Position numbers and translations under genes: made by a program. From assembly GCA_039566865.1 (NCBI GenBank), contig CM076949.1:6229501-6293500 (forward strand): a stretch of 64,000 nt of DNA, read 5' to 3'. Below, piece by piece: positions 25,501 through 31,425 of this stretch. Numbering within the stretch: position 1 is the first letter of the stretch; every line of letters begins with the position of its first letter. Origin of the DNA: Aurelia coerulea (taxonomy: Eukaryota > Cnidaria > Scyphozoa > Semaeostomeae > Ulmaridae). A model generated the notes under the pieces. It had not been told where the DNA came from and made no database searches. It saw only the letters and a program-made list of their open reading frames with translations.

Positions 25501-25769
25501 ATGCATGAAATGTTCTCATAGGAAATTTCTCTGCTAAAAACCGTCAATTAAAGTGTGGCTTACATTAGCGCAAATGACAGGAAAAACATAATGATTTACT
25601 ACTTGATTAAAATCAAACTTACTTTTTCATTGTCTTGCCTGACATAAGTTTTTGGTCCAACTTCTACTCTTGTCACATTGGTATTCTGGTCCAGGACATG
25701 GAGATAATAGTAAGGGGCAATTCTGAACAAACTGTCATCAGACTGTCCTCCTTTTGATCTCTTATCCAT
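1392..25769 (-). CDS. MVP: Major vault protein, 15 coding exons (complete CDS)
   Basis: Whole-gene entry. MVP is the main structural subunit of the cytoplasmic vault ribonucleoprotein; 78 copies form the barrel shell. Joining 15 minus-strand exons gives 2,553 nt, 850 residues plus TAA, with every intron GT..AG and every phase consistent. Residues 1 to about 520 are the tandem MVP repeats. About 524-640 is the shoulder (SPFH/stomatin-like) domain with the family signature [14 protein letters not shown]. About 648-790 is the Ala/Glu-rich cap helix, and 790-850 a short cap ring. Vertebrate MVP is about 890 residues; this copy lacks most of the C-terminal extension. The start is the ATG at 25769 (MDKRSKGG), 19 nt inside an exon whose acceptor precedes 25788, so the 5' UTR is probably spliced and its first exon was not located. 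No poly(A) signal was identified with confidence. Codon use and phases show no disruption, so the gene looks functional. Confidence 0.96.
2252..2378. repeat. Short fold-back element (about 125 bp)
   Basis: GGAATTATAAAGGTTAACGC at the left end is inverted at the right end as GCGTTAACCTTTATAATTC. It lies in MVP intron 14 (between exons 14 and 15), beside a copy of the 13.1-kb repeat family. Confidence 0.6.
2360..3200. repeat. Copy of the 13.1-kb repeat family, interrupted
   Basis: Flanks of the MITE at 2423-2858 match 13119-13688 and 5320-5720: an ATTCTACYRYTGGACTTTTC-like block, a region with GATG(G/A)CGTCA, and CTTTCAAGCCATTCAAT. It fills most of MVP intron 14. Confidence 0.6.
2423..2858. 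mobile_element. TA-flanked MITE, pogo/Tc1-mariner-like
   Basis: 436 bp with inverted termini CAGGAAGTCCCCGCATATAA and its near complement ending TTACTG, flanked by TA on both sides (2421-2422 and 2859-2860). TA target duplication and CAG..CTG ends point to the Tc1/mariner/pogo superfamily (inference). No transposase is visible. It is inserted in an older repeat (about 2360-3200) related to the one at 13119-13688. Confidence 0.75.
3269..3457 (-). CDS. MVP: MVP coding exon 14
   Basis: Residues 747-809, phase 0 to 0, the end of the cap helix. [24 protein letters not shown] is the conserved family stretch. Acceptor TTCCTCAG, donor GTACGC. Confidence 0.95.
3458..4251. other. MVP intron 13
   Basis: No gene. 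The only recognisable content is at about 3990-4180, where CTGACTACATGTCGCAGTTTC and a later GGGATTTACGTCGTGAGTCTA resemble repeat fragments at 21660-21790, 46600-46670 and 63010-63075. Confidence 0.5.
4252..4495 (-). CDS. MVP: MVP coding exon 13
   Basis: Completes Arg665 and encodes residues 666-746. This is the Ala/Glu/Arg-rich cap helix ([30 protein letters not shown]), a long amphipathic coiled-coil segment. Acceptor GCTGACAG, donor GTTTGT. Confidence 0.96.
4496..5772. other. MVP intron 12, with 13.1-kb family repeat
   Basis: No coding exon is supported. About 5320-5720 is a third, divergent copy of the family at 13119-13688 and 2360-3200, with TTTCTGAAATCTTGAATATT and CTTTCAAGCCATTCAATCA. 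The rest shows no recognisable structure. Confidence 0.5.
5773..5984 (-). CDS. MVP: MVP coding exon 12
   Basis: Residues 595-664 plus two bases of Arg665. Contains [12 protein letters not shown], the near-invariant [14 protein letters not shown] and [13 protein letters not shown], spanning the end of the shoulder domain and the start of the cap helix. Acceptor CTCCACAG, donor GTTTGT. Confidence 0.97.
6048..6600. repeat. Interspersed repeat in MVP intron 11
   Basis: Begins GACTTTTTCATTCTCGCAAG and parallels the window's first bases and about 22210-22420 (shared block with TTAGCTATTCAA and CTTTCAAATG). Three copies occur within 22 kb. Superfamily is not recognised. Confidence 0.6.
6708..6849 (-). 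CDS. MVP: MVP coding exon 11
   Basis: Completes Trp547 and encodes residues 548-594: [24 protein letters not shown] and FDDFHK, in the shoulder domain. The upstream intron (6850-10515) contains a LINE on the opposite strand. Acceptor GTTGTAG, donor GTAATA. Confidence 0.96.
7663..7826. mobile_element. Small TIR MITE (about 160 bp)
   Basis: Starts AATAGACCTTTTAGCTATTC and ends GAATAGCTAAAGGTCTATT, so the termini are inverted repeats. A second, divergent copy lies at about 21461-21643. No coding capacity. It sits just upstream of the LINE in MVP intron 10. Confidence 0.7.
7939..10041 (+). pseudogene. 5'-truncated non-LTR retrotransposon, reverse transcriptase ORF
   Basis: LINE ORF2 remnant on the strand opposite to MVP, inside MVP intron 10. 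The frame is open from 7939; 8023-9942 encodes 639 residues from the first Met. RT motifs are in order: [36 protein letters not shown] (catalytic Asp), [13 protein letters not shown], and YADD at residues 403-406. The C-terminal part [13 protein letters not shown] is typical of CR1/L2/jockey-type elements. The apurinic endonuclease domain is missing; the frame breaks just before 7939. A single TAA at 9940-9942 interrupts the C-terminus, after which the same frame continues 32 codons ([17 protein letters not shown] ...) to TAG at 10039-10041. An A-rich 3' UTR ends near 10200 with ATGAAAAAAAA. The copy is immobile but only mildly decayed. Confidence 0.93.
10042..10205 (+). mobile_element. 3' UTR and tail of the 8-10 kb LINE
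   Basis: An AT-rich segment after the LINE ORF ends in ATGAAAAAAAAATGAAATAG, the same kind of tail motif (ATGAAAAAAAA) seen at the 3' end of the minus-strand LINE near 52510-52530. Confidence 0.7.
10516..10713 (-). CDS. MVP: MVP coding exon 10
   Basis: Completes Arg481 and encodes residues 482-546 plus two bases of Trp547. Contains [30 protein letters not shown] and [16 protein letters not shown], leading into the shoulder domain. The acceptor TTGATAG precedes 10713 and the donor GTAAGC follows 10516. Confidence 0.97.
10802..11039. mobile_element. TIR MITE with internal subrepeats
   Basis: The ends ACGGGGTTGTGC and GCACAACCCCCGT are inverted. The interior has degenerate subrepeats (TTTTCCGSAYTTAT, GGTATACTTTT). 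It lies in MVP intron 9. No target duplication was recognised. The rest of this intron (to 11558) shows nothing else. Confidence 0.55.
11559..11944 (-). CDS. MVP: MVP coding exon 9 (largest)
   Basis: Residues 353-480 plus two bases of Arg481; 386 nt. Contains [44 protein letters not shown] and [18 protein letters not shown], all diagnostic of MVP. The acceptor TTTCATAG precedes 11944 and the donor GTAAAT follows 11559. Confidence 0.97.
12066..12137. repeat. Stem-loop
   Basis: TTTTGCCTTACGATGGGGTA pairs with TACCCCGATCGTAAGGCAAA, with about 20 nt between. Repeated GGCAAACAAA units flank it. The surrounding intron (11945-13118) shows no gene; a run of about 13 G lies near 12791-12804. Confidence 0.5.
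13119..13688. mobile_element. Fold-back element, reference copy of its family
   Basis: Starts CATAGGTTCCAAATCTTTGG and ends AAAGATTTGGAGCCTATG. Mirror-image blocks run inward (CTTGAAAGAAACT versus AGTTTCTTTCAAG; TTCTACTGTTAGACTTTTC versus GAAAGTCCAATGGTAGAA). Non-coding, about 570 bp, in MVP intron 8. Related copies are at 2360-3200 and 5320-5720. Confidence 0.7.
13919..14044 (-). CDS. MVP: MVP coding exon 8
   Basis: Residues 311-352, phase 0 to 0, with [11 protein letters not shown] and [14 protein letters not shown]. The acceptor TTTTCTAG precedes 14044 and the donor GTTTGT follows 13919. Confidence 0.95.
14537..14647 (-). CDS. MVP: MVP coding exon 7
   Basis: Residues 274-310, phase 0 to 0, with [16 protein letters not shown] and QLGQKK, conserved in MVP. 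The acceptor TATTTTAG precedes 14647 and the donor GTTAGT follows 14537. Confidence 0.95.
14788..15378. mobile_element. TA-flanked fold-back element with mismatched halves
   Basis: The left end CCGGGTGCGCCAAAATAAAC and inward sequence match the family at 39571, 43699 and 50034. At about 15187 the sequence switches, and the right end (TTTCAAACGGGAATACTTC, then CACCCGG) matches the related family at 41051-41595. TA flanks both ends (14786-14787, 15379-15380). Mariner-type non-autonomous element (inference). It lies in MVP intron 6, about 100 bp from exon 6. Confidence 0.65.
15478..15603 (-). CDS. MVP: MVP coding exon 6
   Basis: Residues 232-273, phase 0 to 0, with [18 protein letters not shown]. 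This is the next MVP repeat and parallels exon 5 (GEEWL at the same place). The acceptor TTTGCAG and donor GTGAGG are both good matches. Confidence 0.95.
15730..16410 (-). pseudogene. LINE 3' fragment (RT C-terminal domain)
   Basis: The minus frame ending at 16096 encodes [17 protein letters not shown] and [12 protein letters not shown], the Cys/His motif at the C-terminus of many LINE reverse transcriptases. The same domain is at 42127-42605. 5'-truncated, in MVP intron 5; the lower-coordinate part is its 3' UTR. Confidence 0.75.
16793..16915 (-). CDS. MVP: MVP coding exon 5
   Basis: Residues 191-231, containing VTGEEWLV and [11 protein letters not shown], an MVP-repeat signature. The acceptor is TTCACAG. 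The donor GTCTGT is weak beyond the GT. A decayed partial copy of this exon lies upstream in the gene at 17072-17115. Confidence 0.94.
17072..17115 (-). pseudogene. Decayed partial duplicate of MVP exon 5
   Basis: On the minus strand this 44-nt stretch matches the first 44 nt of MVP exon 5 at 36 positions and reads [10 protein letters not shown] then a stop, where exon 5 has Trp (TGG to TAG). A CAG lies immediately before it, as at the real acceptor. Similarity ends afterwards. It lies about 160 bp upstream, in MVP intron 4. Confidence 0.75.
17657..19221. mobile_element. Possible hAT-like element (about 1.56 kb), non-coding
   Basis: The ends CAGGGCTGGAAAAAG and CTTTTCCAGCCCTG are inverted, and subterminal ACCGNCGGTCGGAGGCA / ACCGGTCGGAGGCA blocks occur near both ends. 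CAGGG..CCCTG ends suggest hAT, but the 8-bp flanks do not match. No transposase was recognised. It fills much of MVP intron 4. Confidence 0.5.
19222..20085. other. Remainder of MVP intron 4
   Basis: No gene. A two-unit tandem repeat at about 19564-19620 (unit ending CAATCAAGGTACAATA) is the only clear structure. Confidence 0.5.
20086..20189 (-). CDS. MVP: MVP coding exon 4
   Basis: Completes Gly156 and encodes residues 157-190 ([14 protein letters not shown] ...). Length is 104 nt, phase 1 to 0. The acceptor ATTCCAG precedes 20189 and the donor GTACGT follows 20086. Confidence 0.94.
20205..20697 (-). pseudogene. LINE 3' fragment with (AAT)n tail
   Basis: The minus frame (20697 to 20389) reads [32 protein letters not shown] and [19 protein letters not shown], the typical C-terminus of CR1/L2-type RT proteins. 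An (AAT)n-like tail at 20210-20231 marks the 3' end. 5'-truncated insertion in MVP intron 3. Confidence 0.8.
21461..21643. mobile_element. Second copy of the small TIR MITE
   Basis: Divergent copy of 7663-7826. It begins AATAGACCTTTTCACAATT, ends TAGAATAGCTAAAAGGT, and shares the interior TTCGAATGTGCA in inverse orientation. MVP intron 3. Confidence 0.6.
21935..22115 (-). CDS. MVP: MVP coding exon 3
   Basis: Residues 96-155 plus the first base of Gly156. Contains DPFPLYPGE and the repeat signature [12 protein letters not shown]. The acceptor CAACAG precedes 22115 and the donor GTAAGA follows 21935. Confidence 0.95.
22210..22420. repeat. Third copy of the 6.05-kb repeat
   Basis: Shares the CTCGCTATTCAACAAGATATG-like block with 6490-6530 and 175-205. 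MVP intron 2. Confidence 0.5.
22682..23130. mobile_element. TA-flanked MITE, pogo-like ends
   Basis: 449 bp. The left end CAGTAAAAACCCGCGTATAA is mirrored by the right end GGTTTTTACTG after TTCTTATCCACG, flanked by TA at 22680-22681 and 23131-23132. The repeated word AAGAACCT fills the interior. It resembles 2423-2858 in design. MVP intron 2, 40 bp from exon 2. Confidence 0.75.
23170..23307 (-). CDS. MVP: MVP coding exon 2
   Basis: Residues 50-95, phase 0 to 0. Contains the conserved PPRHYC motif and [10 protein letters not shown], part of the N-terminal MVP repeats. The acceptor is GACTAG before 23307 and the donor is GTATGT after 23170. Confidence 0.95.
23488..24076. mobile_element. Fold-back element built of ACAAGGCT words, hosting a SINE
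   Basis: CCTGTACAAAAATACAAGGC at the left is mirrored by GCCTTGTATTTTCGTACAGG at the right. The interior is dense in CAAGGCT/AGCCTTG words. A tRNA-derived SINE occupies about 23640-23893. MVP intron 1. Confidence 0.65.
23640..23893 (+). mobile_element. tRNA-derived SINE
   Basis: The head resembles a Ser/Leu-type tRNA: box A TGGCCGAGTGGATAAGGCG and box B GGTTCGAATCC about 40 nt later, ending in a CGCGCTGG arm. The anticodon stem does not fold cleanly, so it is not a working tRNA gene. An unrelated body of about 170 nt follows, ending in an (ACCT)n tail at 23878-23893. Confidence 0.8.
24204..24341. mobile_element. MITE with TTA target duplication
   Basis: GGCCCCGTCCACACGTATAC and GTATACGTGTGGACGGGCC are inverted ends of a 138-bp element, flanked by TTA on both sides, as in PIF/Harbinger elements (inference). 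MVP intron 1. Confidence 0.7.
24735..25080. repeat. Repeat of the TTTCTTATAAGAAAC family
   Basis: Begins TTTCTTTATAAGAAACTAAG and ends AAAGTTTCTTGTAAAAAACAC, an inverted-end layout like the repeats at 28.3-31.2 kb and 59.2-59.6 kb. MVP intron 1. Confidence 0.5.
25190..25345. mobile_element. hAT-type MITE with 8-bp duplication
   Basis: 156 bp. Starts CAGTGGCGGACAC and ends GTGTCCGCCACTG. Direct 8-bp duplications ATACCTGT lie at 25182-25189 and 25346-25353. The 8-bp target and CAG ends identify the hAT superfamily. The flanks read continuously when it is removed and carry a CTAT-rich tail like a SINE. Confidence 0.88.
25623..25769 (-). CDS. MVP: MVP coding exon 1
   Basis: Residues 1-49, with the family motif [10 protein letters not shown] and [14 protein letters not shown]. 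The donor is GTAAGT at 25622-25617. The exon extends upstream to 25788, where TCTTTTGCAG is the acceptor, so 25770-25788 is 5' UTR. A longer open frame reaching 25913 is excluded because it crosses this acceptor and its Asn-rich start is the (AAC)n tail of a LINE fragment. Confidence 0.95.
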
Positions 25770-25892
25770 CTTGATGTTTGTTAGTTCGCTGCAAAAGACA
25801 ATAAAATATTGAACATGAGACATGGAGTGCACAGGCCCATCAGAAGCTGGAGGCTGCTGGGGGGCTTTTGCCTCCTCAATAATTTGCTGCAA

Positions 25893-26275
25893 TTTGTTGT
25901 TGTTGTTGTTCATTTATTTTAATTTGATATTTTACATAGCTAAACAATATATACAAAGTTAACTAATCTAAATTGAATGAGATTAAAATGTATACGAAAC
26001 TTAATGTTGAATAAAATTAAAACTACTGCAGGCACTACTGTACATTTACATTCTGGGCCATTCCATTGCTTTATCAAAAGTTTAAAGCTTTTCAAGTTTT
26101 CTGCAGATTTCATTTTGATTGGTAGGTCATTCCATATTTGAGGGCCAACGGACTCAAGACTGTTTGAACCAAAAGTTACTTGATTTGGTCTTATATGTTT
26201 TAAGTCATAAGGATTTCTGGTAGAATATTGCGAAGATCTGAACTTGAAGAAATTTTTCATGAATTTGTTCATAAG
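25893..26275 (-). pseudogene. LINE 3' fragment with (AAC)n tail
   Basis: The minus frame from 26272 reads STRNPYDLKHIRPNQVTFG, SVGPQIWNDLP and FKLLIKQWNGPECKC, an RT C-terminus. The tail is (AAC)n at 25893-25912. It lies about 105 bp upstream of the MVP ATG-exon acceptor, inside the gene's 5' intron or flank. Confidence 0.8.
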
Positions 26276-26341
26276 TCATGAGGATTTCTGGTAGAATATT
26301 GCGAAGATCTGAATTTGAAGAAATTTTTCATGAATTTGTTC
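26204..26341. repeat. Two-unit tandem duplication (about 69 bp)
   Basis: AAGGATTTCTGGTAGAATAT ... AATTTGTTCAT occurs twice in tandem with three or four differences, duplicating the 5' edge of the LINE fragment. Confidence 0.8.
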
Positions 26342-26363
26342 ATTTTTCAAATGAACATGGATG

Positions 26364-26821
26364 CAGGGACGCCGGGGCGATGGTAGGACAAGGGGGGCGA
26401 CTAGGAACGTAAGGGCAATCGAGACCGAAGGCGAACGAAGCGAGCTTAAAAATTGGGGGGTCCGGGGGTACTCCCCGGGAAATTTTTTGTGCCACGCCCT
26501 TTAGATTGGCTTAAAATGCTATCAAAACGTTTTAACGAACATTAATAATGTTCTTTCACAAAATTTTTCGGCTATTTCTCCACATGTCCTCATTCCGAAT
26601 TGCATAAAATCGCATATTGCTTATTTTGAAGCTGCAATTGCCAGTCATTTTTCTTAACTGGTGTGTTCCTGATTAGGGAATGAAGCTATCGCGGCTTTTC
26701 TATCAAGTTTCAAAGTAAATTATTGTTTTTCATTGAAAGGGCACTTTTGCCCCCCTTGCCCCCATTAAGAAAGGGCAGGAGGGGAGCTTGCCCCCCGCGC
26801 CCCCCCTCTCCGGCGTTCCTG
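26364..26821. mobile_element. hAT-type MITE with 8-bp duplication
   Basis: 458 bp. The ends CAGGGACGCCGGGG and CTCCGGCGTTCCTG are inverted. 8-bp direct repeats CATGGATG lie at 26356-26363 and 26822-26829. A G-rich end and a C-rich end flank a non-coding core. Confidence 0.88.
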
Positions 26822-26829
26822 CATGGATG

Positions 26830-28300
26830 AGAAAGCCAAGCTCATGCAATAAAGACTTAAACTTATCAGTACTTGAGGAGTAACCAGAATCTATCAAGAC
26901 AAATAATCTATATCCTCAAAAGTGCATGGTTGGCCTTCCCTGCAGGCACATGGGGTGTTATAAGGGTAAAAGGGGTATTTCCTGAGCAAAAAAGGGTTAT
27001 CATCATCATCATAAAATTACGCTGTTACATCAGTTCCTGCCATTGCAAGCCTGATTATGCCACTCCAAGTGTTTCTGTTAGCGAAAAAAGGGTATGGTCC
27101 TAAAAACATGTCTCCTCCCCAGCCTCTAGTGTCTGGCATTGCCACTACTGTCCACTCTCTATTCTGCTTGATTACTTTGTGAAATGAAAGGAAAATTTTG
27201 CATATGTAGCTCAATATGAAAATGAAAACTTTGTTGGTCTCTTTCAAAAGCTGCCAAAATAAATCATTGTTTCCGCACATTTTGCTTCAATATGGCTGGA
27301 TGTTTCAAAGACATTACAGACAGACAGGCTTCAGCAAAGTTCCCCAAAATCCCACTGAATCTGATGACTTTGCAATTTTCATCCAGCACTCCACCCAGAT
27401 ATACAAGTTTACCAAAACAACGAGTGCATGGCAATTGTAACAGTTGTCAAAGCGGATTTCCTTTTATTGGAAAGACAATTCTCATTCAGCCACTACCTGG
27501 TGCTATATACAACTGGGGTGTGGCAACCCCATAGTTACCTTATCTTAATACAAAGCAACTAGGAAAGCCACAAATGATAAACAACCAGCAGCCTCCAGCA
27601 GCAGCGTTGCAAAAGCCCTTCACAAAGCAGACGGAAGGAAGGGGCTTTTAAAAATCTTAGAGCTTTCAAGGGTTGAGTTTTTGGCAGCTATTATGTACAG
27701 AGCTGATATTCAGCCACGTAGATTTATGCGTAGAACCCTATCTTCTATGCAAAGGCCAGGTTCAAACTTGCTGACGTAAGAGCTTCTAAATAACCTTCAC
27801 CTTCCTAGCGACTTCCTTGTCTCGCCCTTCTCTAGGCCCATCGACTTTTGTAGACCTTCGAACCCAAATAGCGATGCAACTTGAGCCTTTGCAAACTCGT
27901 AGCACTCTTTGCTGCCATTTTCCGTTTGCTGTGCAAATAACTACGAGCCCTATATTTCTTCAAGTACACATAAGACATACCTTTTCTCCAAGAAGACTTT
28001 TACTTTTTTGGACTTCCTCGTTCGTTCGAAGCTTGGCCGAAGAGAAGTTGCTGCCTGGAGTCTCGTATTCAAAAGGGCGTCCACACAACAGCTTTCTCGG
28101 AATCTGATTGGTCAGAAATGACGCAATGAATGCAAAAGTTGCTGTTGTTGTTTTCATACGTTTCATGGTTAGAAAACACAGGGATTGCGCCACAAGCGGC
28201 AACAGTAACCTTGACAATAATTCAGAAACATGAGCGTCGTCCTGTGTGGATAGGGCGTCACGAAACCTGGCGTCGTTGGGGCAGCTACACGTTTTTCTTT
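26830..28300. other. Putative 5' flank of MVP; no gene recognised
   Basis: No supported ORF. The MVP 5'-UTR exon and promoter probably lie in or near this stretch, but no boundary could be fixed. A CRE-like TGACGTAA occurs at about 27770. GGGCGTCCACAC near 28077 and GTGTGGATAGGGCG near 28243 could be ends of a 170-bp MITE like the one at 24204. Confidence 0.35.
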
Positions 28301-31195
28301 AAGAATTAAGAAACTTGCATCAGCACTTAGTACTGAGAGCTAGAGCTTAGTACTAATTTTAAAATTTCGATGTTTTGGTACCGGGTGCGCCAAAATAAAC
28401 TATGCTAGCCTGATAACCAGACCCCAATTTCAAGAAATCGTTTGGCAGGCCCACAATAAATCGTACACTGGACCGATTTTGAAGAGTCATGAATTAGCAA
28501 AAAGCCTGAATTTGGATTCTAGAATTTTTTTCAAATGTTCTGTTTTCAGTTTTTAGAGCTAGACGCGAGTTTCTTAAACGTTTTGGTTTCAAAAACACTG
28601 AAAACGATCAAAACATCAAAAAACGTCGATCAAATTTTCTCAAGAATCGACGTGAATGGACAAAGAGAAAACTTGTTCGTGGTGATTTGGGATTTAGAAA
28701 TCGCACAGTGATCCAGAGCATGTAATAAATTGCAAAAAATGAATTTTCGAAAATTGAAAAGATACACAACAGACTTTATGGAAGACATCCTGAGGATTAA
28801 CATGAAACAAACCGTTTTAAAATCGGACCAATGAGTGCGGAGAAATGAATTTTTGAAGGTGGCCTAAATTTCATATGGGTGTTTACACTGACATTTCCGG
28901 TACAAGTGTCAAAATAACGTAAATTTCAAAATATTGAAAGGTCATCTTGCCTTTGTCCGATTTTAGAATTTTTTCTTTTAAATGAAAGGTAATTCTTTCG
29001 TCTTTAATGCCATCTAGTTGCTGGATTCATACGGTAAAGGGTTATCCAAGAACTATGCAAAGTTATATCCTTTGTACTCTACCCAAGAATCCTTTTTCAA
29101 AACTTGAAACTTCGACTTAAAAGTTGAAAACAAAAAAGCAAGCGTTTGCAAGCCTTAGCGATTAATTTTTTATTAAACTCCAGCGTCTTCTGAGTGTCTA
29201 CCTGAAATCTTTCGTTCGGATTCGTTCAAATTAATTGTCAACAGTTCTTTCAAAATTGTTGGCAAAAGTTATGATGATTATGATGAACATTTTAGTCAGG
29301 CATCTTCTTGATTCCTATTTGCCAAAACGAAGGGCAAATTTCCAATAATTTTCATGGCATTTTCTCAAAGTATAAGTAAAGTTTCCTTTTAAGTTATCAG
29401 ACTTACTGGGAAAAATTACTGATGGGATTTTAATTTGAAAGGGTATCTTTTTATCGTGAGTATCAAGCGACAAATTTATATTCGCTAAAAAATAAATTAA
29501 CCAAAATACAGGATGTCTAATAGTGTTCCTTATTCTGTAGAAAATAAATCATCAATGATATTACTACCATTATCGCAAAACTGCTTGTTATATTAGCTCC
29601 AACTGCTACAAAGCCATGGCAAAATGTACTGAGAATTGTGACATAAAGGGGGGGCAGACACAACAGTGGCAGCCAAATAGAATGAACCAATAAGTACATG
29701 TGCATGTAAAGAGTGTCACAAAAATTCATTTTATCACAAATAAGATTAACAAGAAAGAATCGAGAGACTTGTGGCGTGTGACTCTTTTTAGCAGAACTGC
29801 AGAGTTCGTCTCATATTTAGGAACAAAGCTTTTATTTTTGATGCTCTTGAAAATATCCTCAAACTGCTTTTGTGACAAAAAATATTTTCGCATCCAGTCC
29901 GATGAATTATTCTTTCCATTATGTCTGTAAACTTTATTTATGCTTTGAGAAAACTCCAAGGAAAATTATTGGGATTTTGCTCTTTGTTTTTAGCATAAAG
30001 GAATTGATAAATTGCCTGACTAAAGTATCATCATAATCATCATCATCTTTTACCAACGATTTTGAAATAATTGTTGACAATTAATTTGAACGACTCAGAA
30101 CGAAAGATTTCAAAGAAGCATTCACAAGACATTGGAGTTTAATGAAAAATTAGTCGCTAAGGCTTGCAAACGCTTGCTTTTTTTGTTTTCAACTTTTAAG
30201 TCGAAGTTCTCAGTTTTGAAAAAGGATTCTTGGGTAGAGTACAAGGGACATAACTTTGCATAGTTCTTGGATAACCCTTTACCGTATGAATCCAGCAACT
30301 AGATGGTATTAAAGACGAAAGAATTACCTTTCATTTAAAAGAAAAAATTCTAAAATCGGACAAAGGCAAGATGACCTTTCAATATTTTGAAATGTACGTT
30401 ATTTTGACACTTGTACCGGAAATGTCAGTGTAAACAACCATATGAAATTTAGGCCAACTTCAAAAATACATTTCTCCGCATTCAGTGGTCCGATTTTAAA
30501 ACGGTTTGTTTTATGTTCATCCTCAGGATGCCCTCTATAAAGACTGTCGTGTATTTGTTGCATTTTCGAAAATTCATTTTTTGCAGTTTATTCCCTAATT
30601 TTCGTATTCTGGATCACTGTGAATCGGTTCGGTTAATTGTATGTAATTGTAAATTTGATCGACGTTTATTGATCGTTTTCAGTGTTTTTGAAAACGAAAC
30701 TTTTAAGAAACTTGCGTCTAGCTCTATAAACTGAAAGCAGAAAAATTTGCAAAAAATCCAAGAATCTAATTCAGGCTATTTGCTAAAGATTAAGTCATGA
30801 ATCTTCAAAATCGGTCCAGTGTACGATTCATTGTGGCCTGTCAAACGTGCATAGTTTTTATTTTGGCGCACCCGGTAGTAAAAGTTTCTTAATTAGTTTC
30901 TTATTTTTGGGGTCTAAAATTGCGTCATGGTTCAAACATGAGCCTTCTTATCGACAAAGGGCTTGCATTTTGCATTGATATTGTCACGTAAGCCATGCAC
31001 ATTAAGGCAAAAAATTTCCAATTTTTTGCAGTCAAAACTTGATATTCACAAACGCAATGCCGTGCGAACCGTAATCTACAGACTCTTATTCTAGAAATAA
31101 AATATTAGAGTTTTCTTAATTGTTCTTCAACGTAGTACTAGAGTTTCTTACATTTTTGGTCATCGTAGTAATAATTTTTATAAAAAAAAACGTGT
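28300..31195. repeat. Repeat of the 59.2-kb family, split by a hairpin element
   Basis: The flanks (28300-28380 and 30876-31195) match 59218-59625 in order: AAGAAACTTG.ATCAGCACTTAGTACT, TTTCGRTGTTTT, GTAAAAGTTTCTTAATTAG, GAGCCTTCTT.TCGA, and GTAGTACTAGAGTTTCTTAC. The 2.5-kb fold-back element 28381-30875 interrupts it at a TA. Confidence 0.8.
28381..30875. mobile_element. Giant TA-flanked fold-back element (2.5 kb)
   Basis: Ends CCGGGTGCGCCAAAATAAAC and its complement, flanked by TA. The arms (about 28381-29395 and 29925-30875) are imperfect inverted repeats of about 1 kb, for example AAGCAAGCGTTTGCAAGCC near 29130 against GGCTTGCAAACGCTTGCTT near 30160. The outer part matches the 0.6-kb elements at 39571, 43699 and 50034. 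The loop of about 0.5 kb holds a short open frame (29726-29959). The left end has an extra CTAGCCTGATAACCAGACCC block. Confidence 0.85.
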
Positions 31196-31425
31196 ACTTG
31201 ACTTTCAATTATACAGGGGTGTGCCCACCAATAAACATTTTTTCACCAAGCTCCAGAATTTTTCCGCGAAACGATACCGACTCAAGAAGAAAGTGGTGGA
31301 AAGTATAATCCAAAACGCAAAGTCCTACATTTTCAGATTAGGGTTATAAAGGTATAACAAGACAATTTTGTTGCATTTTTCAGTTACAATTTTCACCAAA
31401 TTGTTGAAAGTGGAGGTATTTACTG

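Noticed and set aside
25770..25913. Upstream in-frame ATG giving an Asn-rich N-terminal extension of MVP
   Set aside because: The extension crosses a good splice acceptor (TCTTTTGCAG before 25788), and its start is the (AAC)n tail of a LINE fragment.
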